A stretch of DNA of 64,000 nucleotides. It comes from Serratia sp. PL17 (GTDB lineage: Bacteria; Pseudomonadota; Gammaproteobacteria; Enterobacterales; Enterobacteriaceae). Under the pieces are notes generated by a model. That model was not told where the DNA came from. It was given only the letters and a program-made list of their open reading frames with translations, and did not search any database. The stretch is from assembly GCF_017832355.1 (NCBI RefSeq), contig NZ_JAFIBY010000001.1, positions 1,054,001 to 1,118,000 of the forward strand, given 5' to 3'. Below, in pieces: positions 31,184 through 41,619 of the stretch (position 1 is the stretch's first letter; every line of letters begins with the position of its first letter). Position numbers and translations under genes: made by a program.

Positions 31184-32560
31184 TTAGCGGGTCGAGCGTT
31201 GCAAGATGAGTGTGGCGGGTTGTTTTTGCAGCCAACGCATACGCAAAGCCATCATGATGGCGGCAAAGGTTAGCCCGATGATAAATCCAATCCAGAACCC
31301 GCTTGGCCCCATTGCCGGTACGACGACATCCGTCAGCGCCAACAGATAACCGCTGGGCAAACCCAGTACCCAATAAGCGATAAAGGTGATGAAGAAGATT
31401 GAGCGGGTGTCTTTATAACCGCGCAGAACGCCGCTGCCAATAACCTGAATCGAATCGGATATCTGGTAAATCGCCGCCAGCAGCATCAGTTGCGACGCCA
31501 TTGCCACAACCGCGGGGCTGTCGTTGTACAGCAGGGCAATGTGTTCGCGGAACGTGGCGGTAAACAGCGCGGTACAGCAGGCCATTAAGATGCCGACGCC
31601 GATGGCCGAATAAGCGGCAATCCTTGCGCCTTCGACCGAGCCTTCGCCCAACCGGTAGCCGACGCGAATCGTTGCGCTGACGCCCAGTGACAGAGGCAGA
31701 ACGAACATCAATGCGCTGAAGTTCAGTGCAATCTGGTGTCCTGCGACGGAAACAATGCCGAGCGGCGACACTAACAGAGCAACAATCGCAAACAGCGTGA
31801 CTTCAAAGAACAGGGCCAACGCAACCGGCAGGCCAATGCCGAACAAGCGTTTGATCGCTGGCCAGTCTGGCCGTTTGCTGCTGCCTTCGTGCGGGACAAT
31901 ATCGCGCTGCGACGGTGCACGTCGCACGTACCAACGCATCGCCAGGAACATAAACCAGTAGACGCTGCCGGTCGCCACGCCGCAGCCGACACCGCCCAGT
32001 TCCGGCATACCGAACTTACCGTAAATGAAGATGTAGTTAATCGGAATATTGACCAACAAACCGAGAAAGCCAATAACCATACCGGGTTTGGTTTTTGACA
32101 GCCCTTCACATTGCCCACGTAACACCTGGAAGAACAGATAGCCTGGCGCCCCCCACATGATGGCATGCAGGTATCCTACGGCTTTATCGGCCAGCTGCGG
32201 GTCAATGTTGTGCATCATGTCGATAACAAATTTGCTGTTATACAGCACTACAATGACCAACACGGAGACGGTCCCAGCCAGCCAGAACCCCTGACGGACC
32301 TGATGAGCGATACGATCGCGCCGGCCTGCACCATTAAGCTGTGCAATGACCGGTGTCAGCGCGAGCAGCAAGCCGTGACCAAAGAGAATGGCCGGCAGCC
32401 AGATGGAGGTACCGACGGCGACGGCAGCCATATCCGTGGCGCTGTAAGCACCTGCCATGATGGTATCGACGACACCCATTGCAGTCTGTGATATTTGCGC
32501 GATGATTACCGGGATTGCGAGGGCCAATAAGCTACGCGCTTCAATGAAGTACTTCTGCAC
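31184..32560 (-). CDS. mdtK: MATE multidrug efflux pump MdtK/NorM
   Basis: 458-residue inner-membrane exporter with twelve hydrophobic segments in two related halves (for example [19 protein letters not shown] at the start). Such pumps expel fluoroquinolones, dyes and other cations using sodium or proton gradients. MATE signature regions are [20 protein letters not shown] and [17 protein letters not shown]. It stands between the tRNA-Val genes and ribC, as in E. coli. Confidence 0.93.
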   Translation of the reverse strand: MQKYFIEARSLLALAIPVIIAQISQTAMGVVDTIMAGAYSATDMAAVAVGTSIWLPAILFGHGLLLALTPVIAQLNGAGRRDRIAHQVRQGFWLAGTVSVLVIVVLYNSKFVIDMMHNIDPQLADKAVGYLHAIMWGAPGYLFFQVLRGQCEGLSKTKPGMVIGFLGLLVNIPINYIFIYGKFGMPELGGVGCGVATGSVYWFMFLAMRWYVRRAPSQRDIVPHEGSSKRPDWPAIKRLFGIGLPVALALFFEVTLFAIVALLVSPLGIVSVAGHQIALNFSALMFVLPLSLGVSATIRVGYRLGEGSVEGARIAAYSAIGVGILMACCTALFTATFREHIALLYNDSPAVVAMASQLMLLAAIYQISDSIQVIGSGVLRGYKDTRSIFFITFIAYWVLGLPSGYLLALTDVVVPAMGPSGFWIGFIIGLTFAAIMMALRMRWLQKQPATLILQRSTR

Positions 32561-32802
32561 GCATACACCTTTTCTAATTATTTATGATGAAGGGAAGGGT
32601 TGTCGCGAAAGGACAACAATTAAAAATAGCGGAATTTTGTACAAAAATATTGTACCCGCTCGGCGTCGTTAAGCAAATGCTGCGATGAAATAGTTATTAA
32701 ATGCGCAGGTGCAGGTTTTTTGTCTCCTCGGGTTTGGTTTTCCTCGCTAACTGGGGCAAACTGCCCCAAGCGCTTTAAACATTGTAGAAAGAAGAGGCCC
32801 AC

Positions 32803-33453
32803 ATGTTCACCGGTATCGTACAAGGCACCGCGCCGCTGGTCGCCATTGATGAAAAATCCAACTTCCGCACTCACGTTATCGACATGCCGACTGAACTCTT
32901 GCCAGGGCTAGAGCTCGGTGCATCGGTGGCACATAACGGCTGCTGCTTGACCGTCACTGCGGTAGAGGGCAACCGCGTTAGCTTTGATCTGATCAAAGAA
33001 ACCCTGCGTTTGACTAATCTCGGTGATCTGGTGTTGGGGGATGTTGTCAACATCGAACGTGCAGCCAAGTTTAATGATGAAATTGGCGGTCACCTGATGT
33101 CCGGCCATATTATCTGCACGGCGGAGGTAGCCAAGATTTATACCTCCGAAAATAATCGTCAGGTATGGCTGCGCATGCCGAATGCAGAATTGATGAAATA
33201 CGTTCTGCACAAAGGCTTCATTGGCATTGATGGTATTAGTCTGACTATCGGTGAAGTCGTGAATAATCGTTTTTGCGTGCATTTGATCCCGGAAACGCTG
33301 GAACGCACCACGCTGGGTAAAAAACGCCTGGGTGATAAGGTAAATATTGAGATAGACCCGCAAACGCAGGCGGTGGTGGACACCGTTGAGCGTGTTTTAG
33401 CGAGCCGTGAAGCGGCGATGGCGGCGGCGAGCGCGCTGTCGCAGAAAATCTGA
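32803..33453 (+). CDS. ribC: Riboflavin synthase alpha subunit
   Basis: 216-residue enzyme (also named ribE) that makes riboflavin from two lumazine molecules. It begins MFTGIVQG and contains two homologous barrel domains, each with a (V/I)DGxSLT-like or NGCCLTV motif (HNGCCLTV near 45, [12 protein letters not shown] near 145). A polar C-terminal helix supports the trimer. It is divergent from mdtK. No FMN riboswitch was recognised before it. Confidence 0.95.
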   Translation: MFTGIVQGTAPLVAIDEKSNFRTHVIDMPTELLPGLELGASVAHNGCCLTVTAVEGNRVSFDLIKETLRLTNLGDLVLGDVVNIERAAKFNDEIGGHLMSGHIICTAEVAKIYTSENNRQVWLRMPNAELMKYVLHKGFIGIDGISLTIGEVVNNRFCVHLIPETLERTTLGKKRLGDKVNIEIDPQTQAVVDTVERVLASREAAMAAASALSQKI

Positions 33454-33482
33454 CGGACGACAAACCAGAGAGGAGCAAACGC

Positions 33483-33779
33483 GTGAAGTTTTATGGGAAA
33501 ACGTTGATGTTAACGGCGCTGTTGGCGCTGAGTGCTTGTAGCAGTTCGCCTGAACAGGGCGCGGCCAACCCGGCAGTAGACGCAGAAAATGATACCTGCG
33601 GTGCGGCACAGTACCAAAGCTATGTCGGTAAACCGATGTCAGCGCTTGAAGGTGTGCAGATTGATGCTCAGGTGCGCGCTATTCCGTATAACTCAGCGGT
33701 CACGATGGACTTTAACCTGCGCCGTCTGAACTTCCTGGGTGACAGTGATGATAAAATCACTCGCGTTTATTGCGGCTGA
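33483..33779 (+). CDS. I78-type peptidase inhibitor lipoprotein
   Basis: 98 residues starting at GTG 33483, with GGAG before it. A lipobox LSAC follows a hydrophobic signal, so the mature protein is membrane-anchored. The body (CGAAQYQSYVGKPMSALEGV, VRAIPYNSAVTMDFNLRRLN, TRVYCG) fits the small I78 inhibitor family of serine proteases, including the paired Cys. It lies 29 bases after ribC and may share its transcript. A defensive role against secreted proteases is an inference from the family. Confidence 0.8.
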   Translation: MKFYGKTLMLTALLALSACSSSPEQGAANPAVDAENDTCGAAQYQSYVGKPMSALEGVQIDAQVRAIPYNSAVTMDFNLRRLNFLGDSDDKITRVYCG

Positions 33780-33802
33780 TTCCTATTAGGTCATCAATGT
33801 AT

Positions 33803-33838
33803 AAAAAGAACCCCGGCTAACAGGCCGGGGTTCTTTTT
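33803..33838. terminator. Bidirectional terminator between the I78 lipoprotein gene and cfa
   Basis: AAAAAGAACCCCGGC and GCCGGGGTTCTTTTT are perfect 15-base partners around TAACAG. It ends both convergent transcripts. Confidence 0.92.
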
Positions 33839-33849
33839 ATTGCAGAGTG

Positions 33850-35001
33850 TCAGCGCGGAACGCGGATGCCACCTTCAACGCCTTTCGGGCTGAATACTAC
33901 CTGCCACAGTTGAATATCCCGCGCGCGGAATGCGCCGGCGCAGGCGTTCAGGTAATAACTGAACATGCGTTCGAAGCGATCCGAATAACGTTGGGAAAGT
34001 TCTGGCCAGGCCTGTTTGAATCGCTCGTACCATGCCATCAGCGTGCGATCATAATCAGCGCCAATATTGTGCCAGTCCTCCATCACAAAATGCCCCTCGC
34101 TGGCCTGAGCGATATGTGAAACGGAAGGCAAACAGCCATTCGGGAAGATATATTTGTTGATCCACGGATCAACATTCATATCTGTCCGATTCGAACCGAT
34201 AGTGTGCAGCAGGAATAAGCCGCCCGGTTTTAAATTACGCTCCACAACATTGAAGTAGGTGCGGTAATTTTTAGGGCCGACGTGCTCAAACATGCCGACA
34301 GAAACGATCCGGTCAAACTGTAGGTGCAAATCGCGATAATCTTGCAGCAGGATTTCGACATCCAGCCCGGCACAGCGCGCTTGCGCCAACTTTTGCTGCT
34401 CGGCAGAAATGGTGACACCGACCACGGATACGCCAAAGTTTTTTGCTGCATAAGCGGAAAGACCGCCCCAACCGCAGCCAATATCCAGCAAACGCATACC
34501 CGGTTGTAGCTGCAGTTTTTCGCAAATCATCCGCAGCTTGGCCTCTTGCGCCTCTTCCAGCGTGGTTGCCTCTTTCCAGTAGGCGCAGGAATATTGCATA
34601 TAAGGATCGAGCATCTGCGTAAACAGGTCGTTCCCCAGATCATAATGTTCTTTACCGACAATCCAGGCGCGTTTTTTCGATTGCAAATTGGTTAATCGCG
34701 CGGCGGCAATTCGGAGGGTATCTTTGAGATGGCGGGGGAGTTTCTTTTCCAGGCCAGCGCGGACCACATGGTGAAAGAATATATCCAGCCGTTCACACTC
34801 CCACCAACCGTCCATATAGCTTTCGCCAAGGCCAAGGGAGCCTTCCTGCAGAACGCGTTTAAAAAAACTGGGATTTTTAACCTGAATATCGAATGGGCGT
34901 GAGCCGTTTATTTCAATACCGGCCATGCTGAGCATTTCATGAGCGATACGATACCATTGGTTATCCTGAATGCTCACATCTTCTATACACGATGAACTCA
35001 T
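33850..35001 (-). CDS. cfa: Cyclopropane-fatty-acyl-phospholipid synthase
   Basis: 383-residue SAM-dependent enzyme that adds a methylene to unsaturated membrane lipids, usually on entry to stationary phase. SAM-binding LDIGCGWGGLSAYAAKNFGV (about 170-190), EHYDLGNDLF, CAYW and GMFEHVG motifs are present. ATG 35001 has GGAG five bases upstream and gives the E. coli start MSSSCIE; the frame from 35040 is not supported. Confidence 0.96.
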   Translation of the reverse strand: MSSSCIEDVSIQDNQWYRIAHEMLSMAGIEINGSRPFDIQVKNPSFFKRVLQEGSLGLGESYMDGWWECERLDIFFHHVVRAGLEKKLPRHLKDTLRIAAARLTNLQSKKRAWIVGKEHYDLGNDLFTQMLDPYMQYSCAYWKEATTLEEAQEAKLRMICEKLQLQPGMRLLDIGCGWGGLSAYAAKNFGVSVVGVTISAEQQKLAQARCAGLDVEILLQDYRDLHLQFDRIVSVGMFEHVGPKNYRTYFNVVERNLKPGGLFLLHTIGSNRTDMNVDPWINKYIFPNGCLPSVSHIAQASEGHFVMEDWHNIGADYDRTLMAWYERFKQAWPELSQRYSDRFERMFSYYLNACAGAFRARDIQLWQVVFSPKGVEGGIRVPR

Positions 35002-35342
35002 AGCTTCTCCATCACCTTCTTCTGACTTATGACCCGTCAAAAAATAGCTTAGACAAATTCTGCGGGTGCATACGTTTACCTACGGTAAAAAGGTCCCGTG
35101 GCGTCTGATATCCGACTATGAACAGAGGAAAATTTTAAGAAGGTTCCTGCGCAAGAAACGCGGGAAAGGCAATCCTTAAAAAAGTGTGACGCCATACGCG
35201 TACACAACAGCAATTTGTGATAAAGAAATTATAAAAGTGTTATTTTAAAAGGTCGTTTTGAGTATAGGCTTGCCGAGGCGCTTACTCAACTGTAAATCGC
35301 ACTCGGCAAAAATATTCTTTAAGTGATTATTAATAATGACAA
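35002..35342. other. cfa upstream region
   Basis: 341 AT-rich bases between punC and cfa (both minus strand), with no gene. An inverted repeat, TTGCCGAG and CTCGGCAA at 35270-35309, may end punC transcripts, though it has no T tract. Promoter elements could not be fixed. Confidence 0.5.
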
Positions 35343-36551
35343 TTATGACGCAGGGTTAGCATGTTCCTGCTGTGTTACGCGTCTATCGTCCTCCACTGTT
35401 CCCCGTTGCCACACATAGCCCAATGCGGCCAACAACACGGTTGAAACCATTACCGTCACCGTTGCCAATAACGGTTGGGCAATAAATGCCGAAACCAACA
35501 TACTGGCGACAAAACACAAACCCAACTGCAAGGTGTTTTGCAAGGCTGCGGCTTTACCCGTGCCCTCAGGGAACGGCGTCAACGCATTCGCCACTACGAT
35601 TGGATAGGTGGCGCCGTTAACGAGTGCCATCACGCAGAACGGAATCAACAAGGTGGTCAGCGTTGGCTCAGTCAGTGTGGCAACCAGGTATAGCGACACC
35701 ATACTTATGCCATAAGCTACCAGCAGCCAGGGTAATAAGGTGTTGCCATTCATGCGGTTTAGCGCGGTGCGGCAACCATAACCCCCCAATAAGAACGCCA
35801 GCGTCTGTGGCACGTAGCTCAGACCAATATCGTTTGGGCTGTACCCCATATCACCAAGAATAAACGGCGAACCGGTCAGCCAGGCGAAGAAGCCGGCTGA
35901 GCAGGCGGCAAAGATCATGACGTTACCGCTGAAAGCACGTGATTTCAGGAGCTGGAAGAACGTTAGGCCGTTTTTCTTATTGGCGGAAGACACCGCTTTT
36001 GCGTTTTCTTTCAGCAGTAATGTCGGCAGTAATAAAACAACGGTGATGCCCAGCAGCACGGCGAAAATGGCGCGCCAACCCATGTGGTTTAACAGCCATG
36101 CCCCGACCAGCGGTGCCAATGCCGGGGAAAGTGCCACCAGTGGCATGATGGTGGCGAAAACGCGGTTTGCCTTACCTTCACGATAACGGTCAATGACGAG
36201 CGCTTGCCAGGTGACCGCGGCGGAACAGACCCCAATCGCCTGGATAAAACGCAGCGACCAGAGCTGAACGGCATTCTCTACCCACAACATCCCCAGGCAG
36301 CCCAAGGCAAACAGGGCCAGACCAATCAACAGCACGGGCTTACGGCCAAGGTGATCGGAAAGCGGACCCCAGAGCAATTGTGCAAAGGCAAAGCCCGCCA
36401 GGAAGATACTCAAACTGGCGCTGATCGCCCCGGCAGAGATTTGCAGGTCTTGTTGCATCACGCCAAAAGCGGGCAAGTACATGTCGGTAGCCAGGTAACC
36501 CAGCATACTCAGGCCGGCAAGATAGAACATAAAGCCAAAGGAATTTCGCAT
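35343..36551 (-). CDS. punC: Purine (nucleoside) transporter PunC, MFS family
   Basis: 402-residue Bcr/CflA-type major facilitator with twelve hydrophobic segments (E. coli YdhC/PunC). The family loop [17 protein letters not shown] between helices 2 and 3 is clear. The start ATG 36551 ([20 protein letters not shown]) fits the family; the frame running back to 36833 enters the divergent regulator gene. E. coli PunC moves purine nucleosides under PunR control. Confidence 0.88.
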   Translation of the reverse strand: MRNSFGFMFYLAGLSMLGYLATDMYLPAFGVMQQDLQISAGAISASLSIFLAGFAFAQLLWGPLSDHLGRKPVLLIGLALFALGCLGMLWVENAVQLWSLRFIQAIGVCSAAVTWQALVIDRYREGKANRVFATIMPLVALSPALAPLVGAWLLNHMGWRAIFAVLLGITVVLLLPTLLLKENAKAVSSANKKNGLTFFQLLKSRAFSGNVMIFAACSAGFFAWLTGSPFILGDMGYSPNDIGLSYVPQTLAFLLGGYGCRTALNRMNGNTLLPWLLVAYGISMVSLYLVATLTEPTLTTLLIPFCVMALVNGATYPIVVANALTPFPEGTGKAAALQNTLQLGLCFVASMLVSAFIAQPLLATVTVMVSTVLLAALGYVWQRGTVEDDRRVTQQEHANPAS

Positions 36552-36674
36552 GGTATTTCTCGTTAATATTTTATTGTCGCAGGTTTTTAGCGCCGGCAAG
36601 TGTATCCGGCTGGATCTCTGCTTGTGAAACGGTAATATTTGCAAAGTGCTGTTAAAAAAATTGAAGGCAAAGCC

Positions 36675-37619
36675 ATGTGGTCTGAATATTCTCTTGATGT
36701 AGTGGATGCGGTCGCCCGAACCGGCAGTTTCAGCGCAGCGGCGCAGGAGTTGCATCGGGTACCTTCGGCGGTCAGTTATACCGTGCGGCAACTTGAGCAA
36801 TGGCTGGCGGTACCGCTGTTTGAGCGCCGTCATCGCGACGTGGAACTGACGCCTGCCGGCGTGCTATTTATTCAGGAGGCGCGCGGTGTCATCAAAAAAA
36901 TGCTCGACACGCGTCGGCAGTGTCAGCAGGTGGCCAACGGCTGGCGTGGCCAGTTGAAAATTGCCGTAGATATTATCGTCAAGCCTCAACGTTGCCGTCA
37001 GTTGGTGTTGGACTTTTATCGGCATTTTCCTGACGTTGAATTATTGGTTCAGCCAGAAGTGTTCAATGGCGTCTGGGATGCGTTGGTGGATGGGCGTGCT
37101 GATATGGCGATAGGTGCGACACGGGCCGTACCGGTCGGCGGTGGGTTTGCCTTTCGCGATATGGGCGATATGCGTTGGTTGTGTGTGGCCAGCCCGCAAC
37201 ATCCACTGGCGGCTCAGGATGGCGTGTTAAACGATGATCAGCTACGACCTTTCCCATCGCTCTGTCTGGAGGATACCTCACGCAATCTCCCCAAGCGGGT
37301 CACCTGGACGTTGGATAACCAGCGGCGCTTGGTGGTGCCGGACTGGTCGTCGGCGGTGGATTGCCTGTGCGCCGGATTGTGTGTCGGGATGATGCCTGCG
37401 CATCAGGTCTTGCCGTTAGTACAACGTGGCGAGTTAGTGGCGTTACAGTTGCAGGAGCCGTTCCCAGCCAGCCCTTGTTGCCTGACGTGGCAGCAAAATA
37501 CGCCTTCTCCGGCGATGGCCTGGCTGTTGGACTATTTAGGGGACAGTGAAACGTTGAATCAGGAATGGTTAAGCGAAGTGACGCCGGAAACCGCAGTGGC
37601 TTCCGGCGCGAATGACTAG
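36675..37619 (+). CDS. punR: LysR-type regulator PunR
   Basis: 314-residue LysR regulator (E. coli YdhB/PunR) divergent from punC, its known target in E. coli. The N-terminal helix-turn-helix ([20 protein letters not shown]) and the [11 protein letters not shown] wing match closely. The ATG at 36675 gives [15 protein letters not shown] as in E. coli. The stop TAG (37617-37619) interlocks with the purR stop. Confidence 0.9.
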   Translation: MWSEYSLDVVDAVARTGSFSAAAQELHRVPSAVSYTVRQLEQWLAVPLFERRHRDVELTPAGVLFIQEARGVIKKMLDTRRQCQQVANGWRGQLKIAVDIIVKPQRCRQLVLDFYRHFPDVELLVQPEVFNGVWDALVDGRADMAIGATRAVPVGGGFAFRDMGDMRWLCVASPQHPLAAQDGVLNDDQLRPFPSLCLEDTSRNLPKRVTWTLDNQRRLVVPDWSSAVDCLCAGLCVGMMPAHQVLPLVQRGELVALQLQEPFPASPCCLTWQQNTPSPAMAWLLDYLGDSETLNQEWLSEVTPETAVASGAND

Positions 37620-38641
37620 CGGCGGTAATCGATGAACGGGCCGTCAGCAACCGAACGGCGCTCAACCAACTTGGGATGCACCTCAATCACCTGTGATTCT
37701 TCACGCTTGCTGATGATGCGATCCAACAACATGGTGAATGCCATCTCACCCAAACGCTCTTTGGGCTGATGAATAGTGGTCAGCGCCGGGGTGAAATAGC
37801 GCGCATTGCGCACGTTATCGTAGCCAATGACCGAGATGTCTTGAGGCACGCGTAGCCCAAGCTCATCGGCGGCGCAGATAGCCCCCATTGCCATGATATC
37901 GCCACCACAGAATACCGCTGTCGGACGCTGTTTCTGCGACAGTATCTGGTGCATGGCCTTGTAGCCGGATTCTGGCTCAAAGTCACCCTGGACGATCCAC
38001 TCGTCGCGCACGTCGATATGGGCTTCCTCCATCGCTTTTAAGAAGCCCTGATGGCGCCCGCCCCCTGTATTACGTGACAGTTGGCCGGGAATGGCGCCGA
38101 TATCGCGGTGTCCGCGTTCGATCAGATAGCGCCCAGCCAGATAGCCACCTTCGAACGCGTTATCAATGATGGTATCAGTAAAATCACCGCGTGCGGCGCC
38201 CCAGTCCATGACAACCATTGGGATGTTGCGGTAATCTTCCAACATGCCAAGCAATTGGTCCGGATATTCTGAACACATCACCAACAAGCCATCGACGCGC
38301 TTTTGCGCCAGCATTGCCAGATAGGCACGCTGTTTGTCCAAATTGTTGTGCGAGTTACACAGTATCAGCGTATAGCCTTTGCTGTAGCAGCTGTTTTCTA
38401 CCGCTTCGATCACTTCAGCAAAGTAGGGTGCTTCACTGGAGGTTGCCAGCAGGCCAATCGATTTGGTGTGATTGACCTTCAGACTGCGCGCCACTGCGCT
38501 GGGTGAATAATGCAGCTCTTTAATTGCGGCACTCACGGCCGCTTTAGTCTCTTCGGCGACGAAACGAGTCTTATTGATGACGTGCGAAACGGTGGTGGTG
38601 GAAACGCCAGCGCGTTTGGCCACATCTTTAATCGTTGCCAT
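37616..38641 (-). CDS. purR: Purine repressor PurR
   Basis: 341-residue LacI-family repressor that binds DNA with hypoxanthine or guanine bound. The headpiece [20 protein letters not shown] and hinge helix ([12 protein letters not shown]) are intact, followed by the periplasmic-binding-like core. ATG 38641 gives exactly the E. coli length. A likely PurR site lies 47 bases upstream, suggesting self-control. It converges on punR with a shared CTAG. Confidence 0.96.
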   Translation of the reverse strand: MATIKDVAKRAGVSTTTVSHVINKTRFVAEETKAAVSAAIKELHYSPSAVARSLKVNHTKSIGLLATSSEAPYFAEVIEAVENSCYSKGYTLILCNSHNNLDKQRAYLAMLAQKRVDGLLVMCSEYPDQLLGMLEDYRNIPMVVMDWGAARGDFTDTIIDNAFEGGYLAGRYLIERGHRDIGAIPGQLSRNTGGGRHQGFLKAMEEAHIDVRDEWIVQGDFEPESGYKAMHQILSQKQRPTAVFCGGDIMAMGAICAADELGLRVPQDISVIGYDNVRNARYFTPALTTIHQPKERLGEMAFTMLLDRIISKREESQVIEVHPKLVERRSVADGPFIDYRR

Positions 38642-38965
38642 GTAAAGAATGACTCCTGAACTCACATGTTGCAGTATGTAAGTGTGATGTTAATCGTTTG
38701 CCTGCGTAGATCCTTCTCCAAAGAAGCGAAAACTGAGTTTTTAGTGTGTTGAAGTCGTCAGCGCTTGGTCAGGAGGGGCATTTTTGCCGGTACACAGTTG
38801 TGAACTGCGAATTTTGTCCCATACTGAGCAAAAGGGGAAGAGGTAATCGGTATTATAAACCGGGAAATGATAACAAGATTTTATTGGCCAACTGTGTGAA
38901 AATGGTTTGACGCATTAATTGTGTGCCTTTTATCCTTGGGAAAACCAATCTGAAAAGGAGTTGTA
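38642..38965. other. Divergent purR/ynhF region
   Basis: 324 bases without a larger gene. It holds the candidate PurR operator at 38688-38703 and, at its right end, the ribosome site AAAAGGAG of ynhF. Nothing else is clear. Confidence 0.5.
38688..38703 (-). promoter_or_regulatory. Candidate PurR operator before purR
   Basis: On the minus strand AGGCAAACGATTAACA matches the PUR box ACGCAAACGTTTGCGT strongly in its left half and centre and weakly on the right. It fits purR autoregulation. Confidence 0.55.
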
Positions 38966-39055
38966 ATGGATACCGATCTGAAAATGTCACTGTTCACCAC
39001 TGTCTGTGCGCTGGCCGTGATTATTGCTTTTAGCTTCACTGCAGCATTGAACTGA
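38966..39055 (+). CDS. ynhF: Small membrane protein YnhF (29 aa)
   Basis: 29 codons from ATG 38966, with AAGGAG six bases upstream. MDTDLKMSLFTTVCALAVII continues to AAL-N at the end and lines up with E. coli YnhF (MSTDLKFSLVTT...LTAALH), a short one-helix inner-membrane protein found at the same place between purR and sodB. The function is unknown. Confidence 0.88.
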   Translation: MDTDLKMSLFTTVCALAVIIAFSFTAALN

Positions 39056-39065
39056 TCCCCGAAGT

Positions 39066-39095
39066 AAAAACAGGCGCCGCTTCGTGCGCCTGTTT
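39066..39095. terminator. Terminator between ynhF and sodB
   Basis: AAACAGGCGC and GCGCCTGTTT pair around an eight-base loop, with A-rich and T-rich flanks. It can serve both convergent genes. Confidence 0.8.
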
Positions 39096-39108
39096 GCCTT
39101 ATCCCACG

Positions 39109-39687
39109 CTATGCCAGGTTTTTCTCCACAAATGCCCAGTTAACCAGCGCCCAGAAGTTCTCCAGGTAAGTCGGGCGGGCGTTGCGGTAATCGATGTAGT
39201 AGGCGTGCTCCCACACGTCGACGGTCAGCAAGGGTTTATCTTCGCCGGTCAGCGGCGTGCCCGCGTTCGACGTGCTGACAATGGCCAGCGAGCCGTCAGT
39301 CCTCTTCACCAGCCAGGTCCACCCGGCGCCAAAGTTTTTGATTGCGGCATCGCTGAATTGTTCTTTAAAGGCAGCGAAAGAACCAAACGCCTGATTGATA
39401 GCAGCAGCCAATGCGCCCTGAGGCTCACCGCCGCCCTGTGGCGATAAGCAGTGCCAATAGAAGGTGTGGTTCCATACCTGAGCGGCGTTGTTGAAAATGC
39501 CGCCGCTGGACGCCTTGATAATCGCCTCCAGAGACAACCCGTCGAACTCGCTGCCTTTCAGCAAATTGTTCAGGTTGACCACATAGGCGTTGTGATGCTT
39601 ACCATAGTGGTATTCGAGCGTTTCTGCGGAGATGTGGGGTTCGAGTGCGTTCTTCGCATAGGGTAATGCAGGTAGTTCAAACGACAT
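39109..39687 (-). CDS. sodB: Iron superoxide dismutase SodB
   Basis: 192-residue cytoplasmic Fe-SOD. The metal ligands sit in [21 protein letters not shown] and [10 protein letters not shown], and [10 protein letters not shown] with the GGGEPQG loop is typical of the iron form. GGAGG precedes the ATG. E. coli sodB mRNA is a target of the iron-responsive RNA RyhB. Confidence 0.96.
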   Translation of the reverse strand: MSFELPALPYAKNALEPHISAETLEYHYGKHHNAYVVNLNNLLKGSEFDGLSLEAIIKASSGGIFNNAAQVWNHTFYWHCLSPQGGGEPQGALAAAINQAFGSFAAFKEQFSDAAIKNFGAGWTWLVKRTDGSLAIVSTSNAGTPLTGEDKPLLTVDVWEHAYYIDYRNARPTYLENFWALVNWAFVEKNLA

Positions 39688-39882
39688 TGCTTCCTCCTTA
39701 TACAGGATCCATCCGACAACCCATAAATGGACTACAGATTGACCTGTTTTTATTGTGGGTATTTAGCTTATCAATTTTCACGATAAAAATCAGGGATGAG
39801 TCGGAGAAAAGCACAGGTGGGGAACTAACAGTTAAAGAAGCAAACAGAGGAAAGCGGCTGGGAAGGCCAGCCGCAGAGCGCA

Positions 39883-40704
39883 TTATCGAATGGTTTTCGG
39901 CGTCACCACACGGCGTGCGCCAATGTAGTGGTTTTGCCAGTAGTCGTTGTCGAGCTGGCTGATGCGAATTTCTTCACCCGTACGCGGGGACTGAATGAAT
40001 TTGCCATTGCCCAGATAGACACCGACATGGTCAGCTACGCCGCGGTTATTAATGCGGAAGAACACCAGGTCACCACTTTCCAGTTCGTTTTTCTTGATCG
40101 GTGCAGCGTCGCGCAGGTGATACATTTCGTTAGCGGTACGCGGCATTTTGATTTTTACCACGTCTTTATAGGCGTAATAAATCAGACCGCTGCAGTCAAA
40201 ACCGGTTCTTGGTGACGTGCCGCCCCAGCGATAAGGTTTGCCCATTTGATCCATCAGCTTGGCCATCGCGGTTTGCTTGGCGTGCTGATAGCGTTTCTTG
40301 TGGGCTGGGGTGAGCTTCAGCGGTTTTTCATCACGTGCCAACTTAGCGGTTGCCATACCGGCTTCACGATGACGACCATAACCCTTTTTGTAACCCTTTT
40401 TCGGTGGGGTCACTTTGATTTTGGCGGTTTGTTGAGTTTTGTGTTTCGATTTGGCGCTGACGACCTTTTTAGCGGCTTTTTCTGTCTTGGCTTTGGTAAC
40501 CTTGGCTGTTTTTTGCGGGGTGGTGACTTTTACTTTTTTGCTGCTGGCCTTAACCGCTTTCTTTTTCTTACGGTCATCTGGCCGGGCTTCGTTTACGTGG
40601 CTCTTGCGCTGTTCAGCGGCAATACGCGCCTGTGGCGCTGCGTGCGCCAAATTGAAGAATAGCTGTGTAAACAACAGCACAAAAAGCGTAAGAATTAAAC
40701 GCAT
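39883..40704 (-). CDS. mepH: Murein DD-endopeptidase MepH
   Basis: 273-residue NlpC/P60 hydrolase (E. coli MepH/YdhO) that cuts peptidoglycan crosslinks during growth. It has a signal peptide ending at AHAA, a long Lys/Ala/Thr-rich linker (about 25-125) likely to lie along the wall, and the catalytic domain with Cys in TGFDCSGLIYY, His in VADHVGVYLG and a third polar residue (NHYIGARR). Position beside sodB matches E. coli. Confidence 0.9.
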   Translation of the reverse strand: MRLILTLFVLLFTQLFFNLAHAAPQARIAAEQRKSHVNEARPDDRKKKKAVKASSKKVKVTTPQKTAKVTKAKTEKAAKKVVSAKSKHKTQQTAKIKVTPPKKGYKKGYGRHREAGMATAKLARDEKPLKLTPAHKKRYQHAKQTAMAKLMDQMGKPYRWGGTSPRTGFDCSGLIYYAYKDVVKIKMPRTANEMYHLRDAAPIKKNELESGDLVFFRINNRGVADHVGVYLGNGKFIQSPRTGEEIRISQLDNDYWQNHYIGARRVVTPKTIR

Positions 40705-41118
40705 GTCGACGTTACCAACCTTGGCCCCGGAACAGATATCGAAAGAATGACAGTATTCCCGAATTTCGCCATATAAAACAGCGAAGAACTCATAAATGAT
40801 AATCCATATTGTGAGAAAACGTTAATGACATTTTTTTTGCTGAAAAATCAAACCGTTGATGTATAAAAAATCAACAACAAACGCGTGGGGAATTATTAAA
40901 CGACGTGTTTTGGTGAAAAAATATAATAGTGAAATGGCCAAGTTAAAAATGTTATTCTGTGCGTATGTTTTGGTCGGAAAGCGCTGGCCGATGACATGCG
41001 ACTGACAATGGGGAATGCCCTTGCAAAAGATGGCGTTTTCTTGTGACGGTTTCAGCCGCTACAATAGCCTGTGTGATGCATGTTGTAGCCATGAGATTTG
41101 GCTTGAGGAAGCAATATA
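40705..41118. other. Divergent mepH/grxD region
   Basis: 414 AT-rich bases, no gene. A TACAAT at 41060-41065 is a possible grxD -10. A half match to a Fur site (TGATAATCC, 40798-40806) is too weak to call. Confidence 0.45.
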
Positions 41119-41466
41119 ATGACGACGACGATTGAAAAAATTCAGCACCAGATCGCTGAGAACCCAATTCTGCTGTACATGAAAGGTTCACCGAAATTGC
41201 CAAACTGTGGTTTCTCCGCACAAGCCGTGCAGGCATTGTCTGCCTGTGGCGAGCGCTTTGCCTACGTTGACATTTTGCAGAACCCGGACATCCGTTCCGA
41301 GTTACCGAAGTACGCCAACTGGCCGACGTTCCCACAGCTGTGGGTCGACGGTGAACTGGTCGGCGGCTGTGATATCATCATGGAAATGTATCAGCGCGGC
41401 GAACTGCAACAGCTGATCAAAGAAACGGCAGAGAAGTACAAACAGCAGGAAGACCAGCAGCCATAA
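41119..41466 (+). CDS. grxD: Monothiol glutaredoxin Grx4
   Basis: 115-residue CGFS glutaredoxin (MKGSPKLPNCGFSAQAVQAL), binding a shared 2Fe-2S cluster with glutathione or BolA partners. The cis-Pro WPTFPQLW and GGCDIIMEM motifs are present. It serves Fe-S delivery and iron sensing. A strong terminator follows. Confidence 0.95.
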   Translation: MTTTIEKIQHQIAENPILLYMKGSPKLPNCGFSAQAVQALSACGERFAYVDILQNPDIRSELPKYANWPTFPQLWVDGELVGGCDIIMEMYQRGELQQLIKETAEKYKQQEDQQP

Positions 41467-41494
41467 CCGGCTCGGTTTAATTGTTGGACGAGAG

Positions 41495-41535
41495 TCGGGC
41501 GGTGCCAGTTGATACTGAGCCGCCCGATTTTTTTT
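41495..41535 (+). terminator. grxD terminator
   Basis: TCGGGCGG and CCGCCCGA pair across a 17-base loop and run into eight T. Confidence 0.85.
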
Positions 41536-41619
41536 CGCTAAACGCATCGTTTTTCTGTTGCTGCGTATAGCGTCTTTGCAACGATAGAGCTCGTTGAACG
41601 ATGAGCCCTGATACGTAAT

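Noticed and set aside
30818..31273. 151-codon open frame across the tRNA array
   Set aside because: It reads through two tRNA genes in the antisense direction; the repeated peptide (SGLEPPTPT) simply reflects the repeated tRNA sequence.
32561..32802. FMN riboswitch before the riboflavin synthase gene
   Set aside because: The conserved RFN element stretches could not be found in the 242-base gap; in enterobacteria that element belongs to ribB.
40794..40812. Fur-like sequence before mepH
   Set aside because: Only the TGATAATC core matches and the flanks do not; mepH is not a known iron-regulated gene.
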